Origin: Streptantibioticus cattleyicolor NRRL 8057 = DSM 46488 | Lineage (GTDB): Bacteria > Actinomycetota > Actinomycetes > Streptomycetales > Streptomycetaceae | Length of the DNA stretch: 64,000 nt | NCBI RefSeq assembly: GCF_000240165.1 | Contig: NC_017586.1 | Span: 186,001 to 250,000 of the forward strand | Direction of reading: 5' to 3' | Part shown: positions 38,568-46,135 of the stretch, piece by piece | Numbering within the stretch: position 1 is the stretch's first letter | Layout of the letters: every line of letters begins with the position of its first letter | Position numbers and translations under genes: made by a program | Notes under the pieces: generated by a model | What the model was told of the DNA's origin: nothing | Seen by the model: only the letters and a program-made list of their open reading frames with translations | Databases searched by the model: none

Positions 38568-39478
38568 TTCCGGCCGGGAGGCGGGTATCCGCGGGTGCCG
38601 ATGTAGTCGTGGAGGACGCGGGTGAAGGCATGGGTGGCGGCGGTGCGGTAGGCGTCGGTGCGGTGGAGGAGGGCGACGGTCCGGGTGGGGAGGGGCGGGG
38701 CGAGGGGGACGGGGTGGAGGGCGGGGTGGTCGTGGGTGATGGCTTCGGGGAGCACGGTGGCGGTGGGGGTGCGCTGGACGAACTCGGTGAGGGCCTGGAT
38801 GGAGTTGGCCTCCACGGTGATCTCCGGGTTGACGTGGTGGTCGGCGAAGTAGGCGTCGATGTGGCCGCGAGTGGCGAAGTCACCGGTGAGCAGGGCGAGT
38901 TGCAGCCCGGTGAGGTTGTCGACCGGCAGTGGGGTCCGGTGGGCGAGGTCGGCGTGGTGGGTGCCGGTGACGAGGGTGAGTGTTTCGGTGAACAGCGGTG
39001 TGGCGGTGATGCCGGGCAGGTGGGGGCCGGTGAAGGCGATGCCGAGGTCCACGTCGTCGGCGAGCAGCCAGTTTTCGATGGCGTCCTGCGTTGTTTCCCG
39101 CACGGTCATGCTGATGCCGGGGTGGCGGGTGTGGAGCTGCGCGGTCAGGGGGCCGACGAGGTAGGCGGTGAAGGTGGGGGTGACGGCGAGGCGGAGGTGG
39201 CCGCGGGAGAGGTCCTGGACGTCATGGACGGCGCGTTCGGCCGCGGCCAGGTCACGCAGGGCCCGCCGGGCGTGGTGCGTGTACGCCTCGCCGGCGTCGG
39301 TGAGCCGTACGGCACGGCCGGTGCGGTCCAGCAGCTGCACGCCGAGGGCCTTTTCGAGTTGCCTGACCTGCTGGGACAGCGTGGGCTGGGAAATGTGCAG
39401 GTCTTCGGCGGCGCGGGTGAAGTTGCCGTGCTCGGCCACGGCGAGCAGGTAGCGCAGGTGCCGCAGTTCCAGGGCCAT
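38564..39478 (-). CDS. cynR: LysR-type regulator of the cyanate operon
   Basis: This 304-residue protein starts at ATG 39478. The N-terminal winged helix (MALELRHLRYLLAVAEHGNF, ISQPTLSQQVRQLEKALG) is of the CynR/CysB branch, with an effector domain from about 90. It is divergent from cynT and cynS across 180 bases, the classical cyn arrangement, and so most likely activates them when cyanate is present. Its TGA overlaps the GTG of a membrane-protein gene. Confidence 0.88.
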   Translation of the reverse strand: MALELRHLRYLLAVAEHGNFTRAAEDLHISQPTLSQQVRQLEKALGVQLLDRTGRAVRLTDAGEAYTHHARRALRDLAAAERAVHDVQDLSRGHLRLAVTPTFTAYLVGPLTAQLHTRHPGISMTVRETTQDAIENWLLADDVDLGIAFTGPHLPGITATPLFTETLTLVTGTHHADLAHRTPLPVDNLTGLQLALLTGDFATRGHIDAYFADHHVNPEITVEANSIQALTEFVQRTPTATVLPEAITHDHPALHPVPLAPPLPTRTVALLHRTDAYRTAATHAFTRVLHDYIGTRGYPPPGRK

Positions 39479-39658
39479 GGAGAAAGCATAGATCCCATCG
39501 ATGGAAGTCATCGACAGCAAGTCTTGGACTCTATAGGGCCAGGTCATGCATGGTGGATTGCGTCCGGCCCCCACATCGCGCCGGTCCCCGGCACAACGCG
39601 CCGGACCCGCACATCGCGCCGGCCCCACAGCGCGGGCGGCCACCGAAGGGAGTAATCC
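39479..39658. promoter_or_regulatory. cynR-cynT divergent promoter region
   Basis: The 180-base gap contains the perfect 10-base palindrome CCATCGATGG at 39495-39504, 17 bases before cynR, and an AT-rich run with TTGGAC and CTATAG at 39524-39536. CynR-type proteins bind such regions and repress themselves. The exact contacts are inferred. Confidence 0.45.
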
Positions 39659-40249
39659 ATGCGCAACCTCGCCGAGGGCGTCGCGCGTTTCCAGCGGGAC
39701 GTCTTCCCGGCCAGGAGGGACCTCTTCGCCCGCCTGGCCACGCGGCACACACCGCACACGCTGTTCATCGGCTGTTCCGACGCTCGCGTCGTCCCGGAGC
39801 TGATCACCGGTTGTGAGCCGGGTGAGCTGTTCGTCGTCCGGACCGCCGGGAACCTGGTGCCTGCCCACGCCCCCGGCGCCGACGGGGTGGCGGCGAGCGT
39901 GGAGTACGCCGTCACGGTGCTGGGTGTGACCGACATCGTGGTGTGCGGCCACTCGGCCTGCGGCGCCATGACCGCCCTCGCCCAGCGGCACGATCTGAGC
40001 GCCGCGCCGGCGGTGGCCGACTGGCTGCGTCATGCGGACGCCTCCGTCGCCCGTACCACCACGGGTGACGTGGCCACCCTGGTCCGCCGGAACGTGCTCG
40101 CGCAACTGGCGAACCTGGCCACCCACCCCTCGGTCGCCCGCGCCCTGGCCGGACGGAAGGTCACCCTGCACGGCTGGGTCTTCGACATCGGCACCGGCCA
40201 CGTCGAGGTGCTGGACGCCACCGGGACCGCCCCGGCGACGGCAGCCTGA
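39659..40249 (+). CDS. cynT: beta-carbonic anhydrase of the cyanate operon
   Basis: This 196-residue beta-class carbonic anhydrase has zinc ligands Cys39 (CSDARV), His98 and Cys101 (CGHSACGAM), and the Asp41/Arg43 dyad. In cyanate metabolism it returns CO2 to bicarbonate, the co-substrate consumed by cyanase. It is the first gene of a + strand operon: cynS follows after 123 bases. The start ATG is preceded by GAAGGGAG. Confidence 0.93.
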   Translation: MRNLAEGVARFQRDVFPARRDLFARLATRHTPHTLFIGCSDARVVPELITGCEPGELFVVRTAGNLVPAHAPGADGVAASVEYAVTVLGVTDIVVCGHSACGAMTALAQRHDLSAAPAVADWLRHADASVARTTTGDVATLVRRNVLAQLANLATHPSVARALAGRKVTLHGWVFDIGTGHVEVLDATGTAPATAA

Positions 40250-40372
40250 CCCGGCCCCCACCCCCGCCGCCGCACCGAGGCGGCCCGACACCCCCCGTTC
40301 CGGCAGTCACCCGCGAACGACACAACGACACGACGGCACAACGACGGCACAACACGAAAAGGACACCGCCCC

Positions 40373-40843
40373 ATGGCACACGCCCAGCTCGACCCCACCG
40401 CCCGCCAGGCCCTGGCCGCCCAGGCCGTCGAGGCCAAGACCCGCAAGAACCTCACCTGGCAGCAGATCGCCGACGCCGCCGGCCTCTCGGTCGCCTTCAC
40501 CACCGCCGCCGTCCTCGGCCAGCACGCCCTGCCGGAGCGGTCCGCCCAGGCCGTCGCCGGACTGCTCGGCCTGGACGACGACGCGGCGCTGCTCCTCCGG
40601 ACCATCCCCACCCGCGGGTCGATCCCCGGCGGCGTCCCCACCGACCCGACGATCTACCGCTTCTACGAGATGCTCCAGGTCTACGGCACCACCCTCAAGG
40701 CCCTGGTCCACGAGCAGTTCGGCGACGGCATCATCAGCGCGATCAACTTCAGGCTGGACGTGCAGAAGGTCGCCGACCCCGAGGGCGGCGAGCGCGCCGT
40801 GATCACCCTGGACGGCAAGTACCTGCCGACCAAGCCATTCTGA
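40373..40843 (+). CDS. cynS: cyanase (cyanate hydratase)
   Basis: The 156-residue protein is the standard length. The catalytic triad Arg96, Glu99 (YRFYEM) and Ser122 (GIISAINF) sits at exactly the positions known for the E. coli enzyme. The N-terminal helix-turn-helix-like domain ([13 protein letters not shown]) is typical. It converts cyanate and bicarbonate to ammonia and CO2 in the cytosol. It is in an operon with cynT. Confidence 0.96.
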   Translation: MAHAQLDPTARQALAAQAVEAKTRKNLTWQQIADAAGLSVAFTTAAVLGQHALPERSAQAVAGLLGLDDDAALLLRTIPTRGSIPGGVPTDPTIYRFYEMLQVYGTTLKALVHEQFGDGIISAINFRLDVQKVADPEGGERAVITLDGKYLPTKPF

Positions 40844-40913
40844 CGAGACATCAGCCCAGCCCCGGGCGAGCCGGGACACCACCCGCCCGCCCCTCCTCCC
40901 CAAGGAAGTAATC

Positions 40914-41414
40914 ATGGACTTCGTCCAGCGCACCATCGACATCGCCCGGCAGAACGTCGCCGAGGGCGGCCGACCGTTCGCGACCGTCATCGTCAAGGAT
41001 GGTCAGATCCTCGCCGAAAGCCCGAACAAGGTCGCCCAGACCAACGACCCCACGGCGCACGCGGAGATCCTCGCCATCCGCGAGGCGTGCCGGAAGCTGG
41101 GCACCGAGCACCTGACGGGTACCACCATCTACGTGCTGGCCCACCCCTGCCCGATGTGTCTGGGCTCGCTGTACTACTGCTCCCCCGACGAGGTCGTCTT
41201 TCTCACCACCCGCGACGCCTACGAACCCCACTACGTCGACGACCGCAAGTACTTCGAACTCGCCACGTTCTACGACGAGTTCGCCAAGGACTACACCGAG
41301 CGGCGCCTGCCGATGCGGTACGAACCGCGTGAGGACGCCGTCGACGTCTACCGGTTCTGGCAGCGACGCAACGGCGGTGAACGGCACGTTGCCGACGCCC
41401 CCACCACCACCTGA
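40914..41414 (+). CDS. CMP/dCMP-type nucleoside or base deaminase
   Basis: This is a 166-residue zinc deaminase. His49 and Glu51 in PTAHAEI are a metal ligand and the proton shuttle; Cys79 and Cys82 in HPCPMC complete the site. Length and the C-terminal LPMRYEPREDAVDVYRFW resemble guanine-deaminase/TadA-like proteins. It lies 70 bases after cynS on the same strand and 8 bases before the NUDIX gene, so it was probably recruited into the cyanate operon. The substrate is unknown. Confidence 0.88.
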   Translation: MDFVQRTIDIARQNVAEGGRPFATVIVKDGQILAESPNKVAQTNDPTAHAEILAIREACRKLGTEHLTGTTIYVLAHPCPMCLGSLYYCSPDEVVFLTTRDAYEPHYVDDRKYFELATFYDEFAKDYTERRLPMRYEPREDAVDVYRFWQRRNGGERHVADAPTTT

Positions 41415-41422
41415 GGACCACC

Positions 41423-41830
41423 ATGCCTGATGTGATCGAGAAGGTCGCCTGGATCCACCTGGACGCCGGCCGGCTCCTGACCGCCCGTTCCCACGGCAGC
41501 GCGGCGTTCTACCTGCCCGGCGGGAAACCGGAGCCCGGCGAGACCCCCGAGCAGACGCTGGTCCGCGAGATCCGCGAGGAACTCGGCGTCGGCCTGGACG
41601 CCTCCACCATCACCCCCCTGCTGGTCGTCGAAGCCCCGGCCCATGGCAAGCCGGCCGGCACGACCGTGCGCACCGTGTGCTGCACCGCCGCACACACCGG
41701 CGAGCCGAGCCCCCGATCCGAGATCGCCGAGATCGCCTACTTCACCCACGGCGACCTCGCGCGTGCCAGCGCCACCACCCGCGAGGTGCTCGACCACCTC
41801 GCGGCGACGGGCCAGCTCCTGCGCTGCTGA
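41423..41830 (+). CDS. NUDIX hydrolase
   Basis: This 135-residue protein carries a complete NUDIX box at residues 34-56: Gly34, Glu40, Arg48-Glu49, Glu52-Glu53 and Gly55. It would cleave a nucleoside-diphosphate-linked compound using Mg2+. It starts 8 bases after the deaminase stop and is the last gene of the cyn operon. The pairing of deaminase and NUDIX hydrolase suggests handling of a modified nucleotide or carbamoylated base, which is inference only. Confidence 0.9.
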   Translation: MPDVIEKVAWIHLDAGRLLTARSHGSAAFYLPGGKPEPGETPEQTLVREIREELGVGLDASTITPLLVVEAPAHGKPAGTTVRTVCCTAAHTGEPSPRSEIAEIAYFTHGDLARASATTREVLDHLAATGQLLRC

Positions 41831-41869
41831 CCGGAAGGCACGGCGCAGGCCACGTTGCCGGCCCGGACG

Positions 41870-42090
41870 GAACCGTTCACCACACCACCGGCGGCTCGTC
41901 CGGACCGGCGCTCACCCGGGCCCGGGAGCCACCGTGGTCGGCGGTGCGTCCCCGCCAGGTCGCCAAGCCGGTCGCGCCACCGAAGCCGCGCGGGGTGGTG
42001 AGGACCGGGAGGCCGTGGTCCACGGTCGAGCACGGTGAGCGCGCCGTAACGCAACAGTACGGTCGCGTTGCCGATGACGTGGACGCCGAC
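41870..42090 (-). pseudogene. N-terminal remnant of an UlaG-type MBL-fold hydrolase
   Basis: The minus strand reads VHVIGNATVLLRYGALTVLD (about 42084-42025) and, in another frame, VLTTPRGFGGA, LATWRGRTADHGGSRARV. These are the first strands and a mid part of MBL hydrolases of the UlaG class. The metal-binding HxHxDH block between them is deleted. The rest of the 41831-42340 gap shows nothing else. Confidence 0.6.
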
Positions 42091-42340
42091 CGCGTCGTGA
42101 AGGGCAACGCCTCGAACGACGACGACCGTTTCCAGCGGTTCTGCGTTCAGGAGCGGGTGGGCGGGGGTGTCTGGCGTACGGTGACGTGCGCTCGCGGGGA
42201 CATCGGCATGGGCGGATCCGTCGACACCTGGATGAAGACACGGCAGCGGGGTACGTCGCGGTTCCGCGGCGCGTTCTACGAGGATGATCCCCGTCGGAAG
42301 CGGCACCTCGGCCCGAAGTGGCTCACGCCGACCGTAAGTG

Positions 42341-43369
42341 TCAGGGTCCGCTGACCTCGGGTTCCCGTGGGGCGGTGCCGTCTCGGCCGCCGACCGCGGT
42401 GGTCGGCGAAGCCCAGCGGCCGAGGCGGGCGGCGGCGTCCCGCGTCATGCGGCGCACCACTTCTCCGGCGGGCGGGGTGTCGTGGATCTGGCTCACCCCT
42501 TCGCCGACGGTCACGTTGGCGACGTCGAAGTCCTGTCGTGAGACGGCGTCCTCGAACTGCCCAGTGCATTCGGCGAGTTGGGCGGTGAGTTCCGTCTCGC
42601 GTCCGTGCCACCTGTCGACGAACCCGTTGCGTAACACGCGGCCCTTGTAGTCGTCGGGCCAGTCGTATCCGCGCACGATGTCGAAGACGCTGGTGCGTAC
42701 GGTGTCGTCACCGCCGGCGGCCATCGCGCGGGCCTGGGCGCGAGCCGGGACCACGGCTTCCTCCGTCGCCCAGAAGCGGGTGCCGACGAGGACACCGTCC
42801 GCGCCGAGGGCGAGCGCGCCGGCGAGCCCGCGGCCGTCCGCCACGCCGCCCGCGGCCAGCAGGAGCGTGGCCGGGGAGCGGTCGGCGATCAGGTCGGCGA
42901 CGTCGGGTACCAGGGTGAACGTCGACCGCGTCCCCACCCCGTGCCCGCCGGCCTCCCCGCCCTGCGCGACGACGGCATCGGCTCCGGCGTCGAGGGCCTG
43001 GCGGGCCTGGTCGAGCGTGTGGACCTGACACAACAGCGGTACGGCGGCGGCGCGGATCCGGTCGGCGAACGGGGCCGGGTCGCCGAAGGACAGCATGACC
43101 GCGGCAGGCCGGTGCTCCAGGGCGACGTCGAGCAGTTCGGGGCGGCGGGCCAGGCTCCAGGTGATGAGGCCACATCCGACCCGGGTACCGGCCGCGGCGG
43201 CGAACTCCCGCTTCAGCCACTCCCCGTCGCCGTAGCCGCCGCCGAGCAGGCCCAGTCCGCCCGCGCTGGTCACGGCGGTGGCGAGCCGGGCCCCGGCGAC
43301 ACCGTCCATGGGGGCGAGCACGACGGGGTGCGTGATGCCCAGGGCGTGCGTGAGGCGCGTTGTCAGCAA
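42341..43369 (-). CDS. nitronate monooxygenase
   Basis: This is a 342-residue FMN-dependent TIM-barrel protein of the 2-nitropropane dioxygenase family. Visible marks: APMDGVAG at the first strand, AQGGEAGGHG (about 150-159) and AAGGVADGRGLAGALALGADGVLVGTRF, split between the phosphate-binding strands. It oxidises alkyl nitronates, or could be an enoyl-reductase-like relative. The start is taken as TTG 43369 with GAGGG 9 bases before it. It is last in a three-gene minus-strand unit. Confidence 0.88.
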   Translation of the reverse strand: MLTTRLTHALGITHPVVLAPMDGVAGARLATAVTSAGGLGLLGGGYGDGEWLKREFAAAAGTRVGCGLITWSLARRPELLDVALEHRPAAVMLSFGDPAPFADRIRAAAVPLLCQVHTLDQARQALDAGADAVVAQGGEAGGHGVGTRSTFTLVPDVADLIADRSPATLLLAAGGVADGRGLAGALALGADGVLVGTRFWATEEAVVPARAQARAMAAGGDDTVRTSVFDIVRGYDWPDDYKGRVLRNGFVDRWHGRETELTAQLAECTGQFEDAVSRQDFDVANVTVGEGVSQIHDTPPAGEVVRRMTRDAAARLGRWASPTTAVGGRDGTAPREPEVSGP

Positions 43370-43458
43370 GGTGAAGCCCTCCTCGTTCAGGCGTCCGCCG
43401 GGTCAGCGGGCGGACGGTGCGCGGGCGGGTCCGTGCGGCCGGTGGGCCGGCGGAGGTG

Positions 43459-43862
43459 TCAACGGCCGGGGACGGGCAGGGCGCCCTCGGTGTACTGGGC
43501 GCGTCCGAAGCCGAACGACCAGTCCTGAGGGCCGTTCTCGACGATGCCGATGAAGATGTCCGCACCGCCGATGCCGAGGGGTTCCAGTCGCTCGGCGATG
43601 GCCTGGAAGACGCGTTGTTTGACCTCGGTGGTCGGCCCAACTGGGTGAAGATCTGGATCATCACCAGGCGGTCGGTCCGCTCGAAGCCGAGGCCGGCGTC
43701 GAGGGCGATGACGTGGTCCGCGTCGTGTTCGGTGACGATCTGGAACCTGTCCCGCTCGGGGATGGCCAGCACGTCGACGAGCGCCCGGTGTGTCGCGTCG
43801 GCGATGGCCCTCAGCTCGTCGGGACGACGTCCGCGGATGAGATCGATGCGTACGAATGGCAT
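43459..43862 (-). pseudogene. tautomerase-superfamily gene with a one-base deletion
   Basis: The first 73 codons (Met then the catalytic Pro, MPFVRIDLIRGRRPDELRAI to RLVMIQIFTQ) and the last 60 (TTEVKQRVFQAIAERLEPLG, then ENGPQDWSFGFGRAQYTEG) are in different frames; one base is missing near 43645. Joined they give a normal 135-residue tautomerase_2-like protein. It may be a fresh mutation or a sequencing error, since both halves are perfectly conserved in character. It lies between the MBL hydrolase and the nitronate monooxygenase. Confidence 0.7.
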
Positions 43863-43904
43863 GTGTGTCGTTCCCTGCCGGTCCGCTGGTTGGTATGTGG
43901 GCGG

Positions 43905-44720
43905 TCAGCGGGTCAGTGGTACCCACGTTCCGTGGGCGGCGGCCCGCAGTACGGAGGAGAGGCCGGCGTCGTGGAAGGCCGATTCGATCTCCCGCAGTCC
44001 CTCGGAGAAGTGGGCCCAGCCGACGTAATGGGCCGGGACGACGGTGCCCGCGCCGAGGACGGCCGCGGCGGCAGCGGCGCTTCGGCCGTCGAGGGAGAGG
44101 GGGCGGCCGTCGAACTTCGCCGGGACGCGGGCCGCTCCGGCGTGCAGGACGGCCGCGTCGATGTCGGGCACCCGGCGGGAGATCTCCGCTACGGTGCGGA
44201 TCGACGCGTTGTCGCCGCTGACGTAGACGGTGGGGAGCCCCTGCCCGGACAGCACGAACCCGGTGACTTCGCAGTTGACGTTCCCGTCGGCGTCGCGCTC
44301 GCCGTCCTCGGGGCCGTGGACCGCGGGGACCGCCAGCACGGTGAGGTCGCCGCCGCCGTCCGGGCGGGGCACGCGGTGGGCGGCCCACGGTGCGAGGCCG
44401 ACGGCCGTCGGCCCCAGCCGGTCGGCGGCCCGGGGGCCGGTGAGCACCAGCGGGGCGGCCCGCGCGAACGCACGGCCGCGCTCGTCGAGGTTGTCCGGAT
44501 GCGTGTCGTGGCTGACCAGGACGACGTCGGCCGGCCCCACACCGTCCTCGTCGACGGCGGGGCCCGCCGTCTTGGTGAGGTACCCGTGCGGGCCCGCCTC
44601 GTCGAAGGTCGGATCGCTGACGATGCGCAGTCCGCCCAGGTCGATCACCGCCGTGGGGCCGCCCAGGACGGTGATCGCGGATTCCTGGCGGCACAGACTC
44701 GCGCGGAAGGTTTCGCTCAT
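43905..44720 (-). CDS. MBL-fold metal-dependent hydrolase, UlaG-like
   Basis: This is a 271-residue metallo-beta-lactamase-fold protein: TAVIDLGGLRIVSDPTFD at the start, metal motif SHDTHPDNLD (a variant of HxHxDH with Asn before Leu-Asp), VSGDNA and PAHYVGWAHF. The substrate is unknown; relatives hydrolyse lactones or cyclic phosphates. It is first gene of the unit MBL, tautomerase, nitronate monooxygenase. Start ATG 44720; the upstream gap (44721-44843) holds an AT-rich block with GTTGTGTTGTGTTC that may be its promoter. Confidence 0.82.
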   Translation of the reverse strand: MSETFRASLCRQESAITVLGGPTAVIDLGGLRIVSDPTFDEAGPHGYLTKTAGPAVDEDGVGPADVVLVSHDTHPDNLDERGRAFARAAPLVLTGPRAADRLGPTAVGLAPWAAHRVPRPDGGGDLTVLAVPAVHGPEDGERDADGNVNCEVTGFVLSGQGLPTVYVSGDNASIRTVAEISRRVPDIDAAVLHAGAARVPAKFDGRPLSLDGRSAAAAAAVLGAGTVVPAHYVGWAHFSEGLREIESAFHDAGLSSVLRAAAHGTWVPLTR

Positions 44721-44843
44721 GTCATCGACGCTAATGACTTCCGCGCCGCGCCAGAAATGCCTGTTGTGTTGTGTTCATGTGTGTCACGCATAGATCCGTG
44801 GGCGCGGATCACCCCGGGGCGGCGGCCGAGTGCCGCTGGCTTG

Positions 44844-45026
44844 TCAGGAGAGCGTCGCCGGGGTGTCCCGCAGGGTGACGTTGGCGTGGCTCTCCTGGAA
44901 GCTCTGTTCCGAGACGACGGTCAGCCGGGCCGTGGCGCGGAACTCCGGCAGGGTGGTGGAGCCGCAGGAGACCATCGTGGTCTTCAGCTTGGCGGTGGTC
45001 AGGGCGAGCCCTTCGGCGAGGTCGCG
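44844..45026 (-). pseudogene. C-terminal fragment of an IMPDH/GMP-reductase-like protein
   Basis: About 55 residues ending at TGA 44844 read GLALTTAKLKTTMVSCGSTT, LPEFRATARLTVV and SEQSFQESHANVTL. The pattern M-x3-CG-x-T-x2-EF and the late ES-H-V matches the end of IMPDH/GMPR barrels. Upstream (45027-45264) no continuation is readable in any frame, and the IS begins at 45265. It is a truncated remnant; the family is probable, not certain. Confidence 0.45.
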
Positions 45027-45264
45027 TCGCCCCCGTGTCCCAGGGCCCGGGCAGGCAGAGATCGGCGGGGCGGCCGGGTACGTCGCCACCGACTGCGGCA
45101 GAGCCCTGACCGGCTCGTTGGTCGAACGGGGTGCGGTCGTGACCGGGAAGCCTATCGGCTGACCCGGCCGGGCACGAATCGTGGCCCACACCGGCAGCCG
45201 CCGCTCAGCACGGCCGAGTTGGCGTCGACGGCTCGGACGCTGTCGGTGTGGGCCCGTGGTTCCT

Positions 45265-46135
45265 AAGGGCTGTCCCGTAAATGATCTCTGACGGGTCTGG
45301 TGGCCTGCTGGTTTCTGCGTCACCCGGCAAGGACGAGGTTGTGCAGGCGGGCGATGCCGAGCATGGCGTGCTGGACGCCGTCGCCCTTCAGCCGGCAGTC
45401 GCGAAGGATCTTCCAGCCCTTCATCCGGGCGAAGACGTGCTCTACACGGGCGCGGACTTTGCGGTGGGAGGCGTTGTGCTCCTCCTTCCATTCCGGGAGT
45501 TCGGTCTGGCCCTTCTCGCGGCGGTGCGGGATGACCAGGCCGGTGCCCCGGTAGCCGCCATCTGCGATGACCGTGGTCTTGCCGACGGCGTCTTTCGCGC
45601 CGGACAGCTCCCACGCCTTGCAGTCGTTGCGGTTGCCTGCGACTGGTCGGCCGACCGCGACGACGAGCCGGGTGTCGGCGTCGATGACGACCTGGTGGTT
45701 GGTGGAGTACCGGTAGTTCTTGGACTGCTCGGCGATGGTGTGGTCACGGGTGGGAACGAGGGTGCCGTCCATGATGAGCACGGTGTCCTTGCGGAACCGC
45801 TTGCGCTGCTGGAGCGCGAGCGCGGGCCCGAGGTGGTCGATGATGCGGTCGGCCGCCGACTTGGACACCCCGAACAGCGGGGCCAGTTGGCGCAGGGTCA
45901 GGTTCGTCCGCCAGTACGCGGCGATCAGGAGCACGCGGTCCTCCAGCGGCAGGCTCCATGGCCGACCCTTGCGCACCGGGTCCACACCCTCACGCCGGAG
46001 CGCGGTGATCAGCTTGCCGAACTGGCGCGGGCTCAGCCCAGTGAACGGGGCTATCCAGGAGGGCTCAGACGCCGTGATCACACCAGACACAGCAAGATCA
46101 TCTCACCCGTGACCAGCAGTTACGGGACAGCCCTT
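45265..46135 (-). mobile_element. IS5-family-like insertion sequence, copy 2 (871 bp)
   Basis: The same 871 bases as copy 1, inverted, with the same perfect 16-base terminal repeats at 45265-45280 and 46120-46135. The flanks again read CTA...TAG, so the target was CTAG with TA duplicated. A base difference from copy 1 is visible just before the transposase gene (near 46094). The right end supplies the TAA stop codon of the reducing PKS gene. Confidence 0.92.
45320..46090 (-). CDS. IS transposase, DDE_Tnp_4 type (copy 2)
   Basis: 256 residues, identical to the transposase at 18694-19464, with the same DDE residues (LIMDGTLVP, VIADGGYRG, RARVEHVFARMKG). Complete identity points to recent transposition. 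It is read toward lower coordinates, opposite to copy 1. Confidence 0.92.
   Translation of the reverse strand: MSGVITASEPSWIAPFTGLSPRQFGKLITALRREGVDPVRKGRPWSLPLEDRVLLIAAYWRTNLTLRQLAPLFGVSKSAADRIIDHLGPALALQQRKRFRKDTVLIMDGTLVPTRDHTIAEQSKNYRYSTNHQVVIDADTRLVVAVGRPVAGNRNDCKAWELSGAKDAVGKTTVIADGGYRGTGLVIPHRREKGQTELPEWKEEHNASHRKVRARVEHVFARMKGWKILRDCRLKGDGVQHAMLGIARLHNLVLAG

Noticed and set aside
18649-46135. The two IS copies forming one composite transposon carrying the 26-kb segment
   Set aside because: Each copy has its own TA duplication and CTA...TAG flanks, so they are independent insertions; the segment between is a patchwork of operons and remnants.
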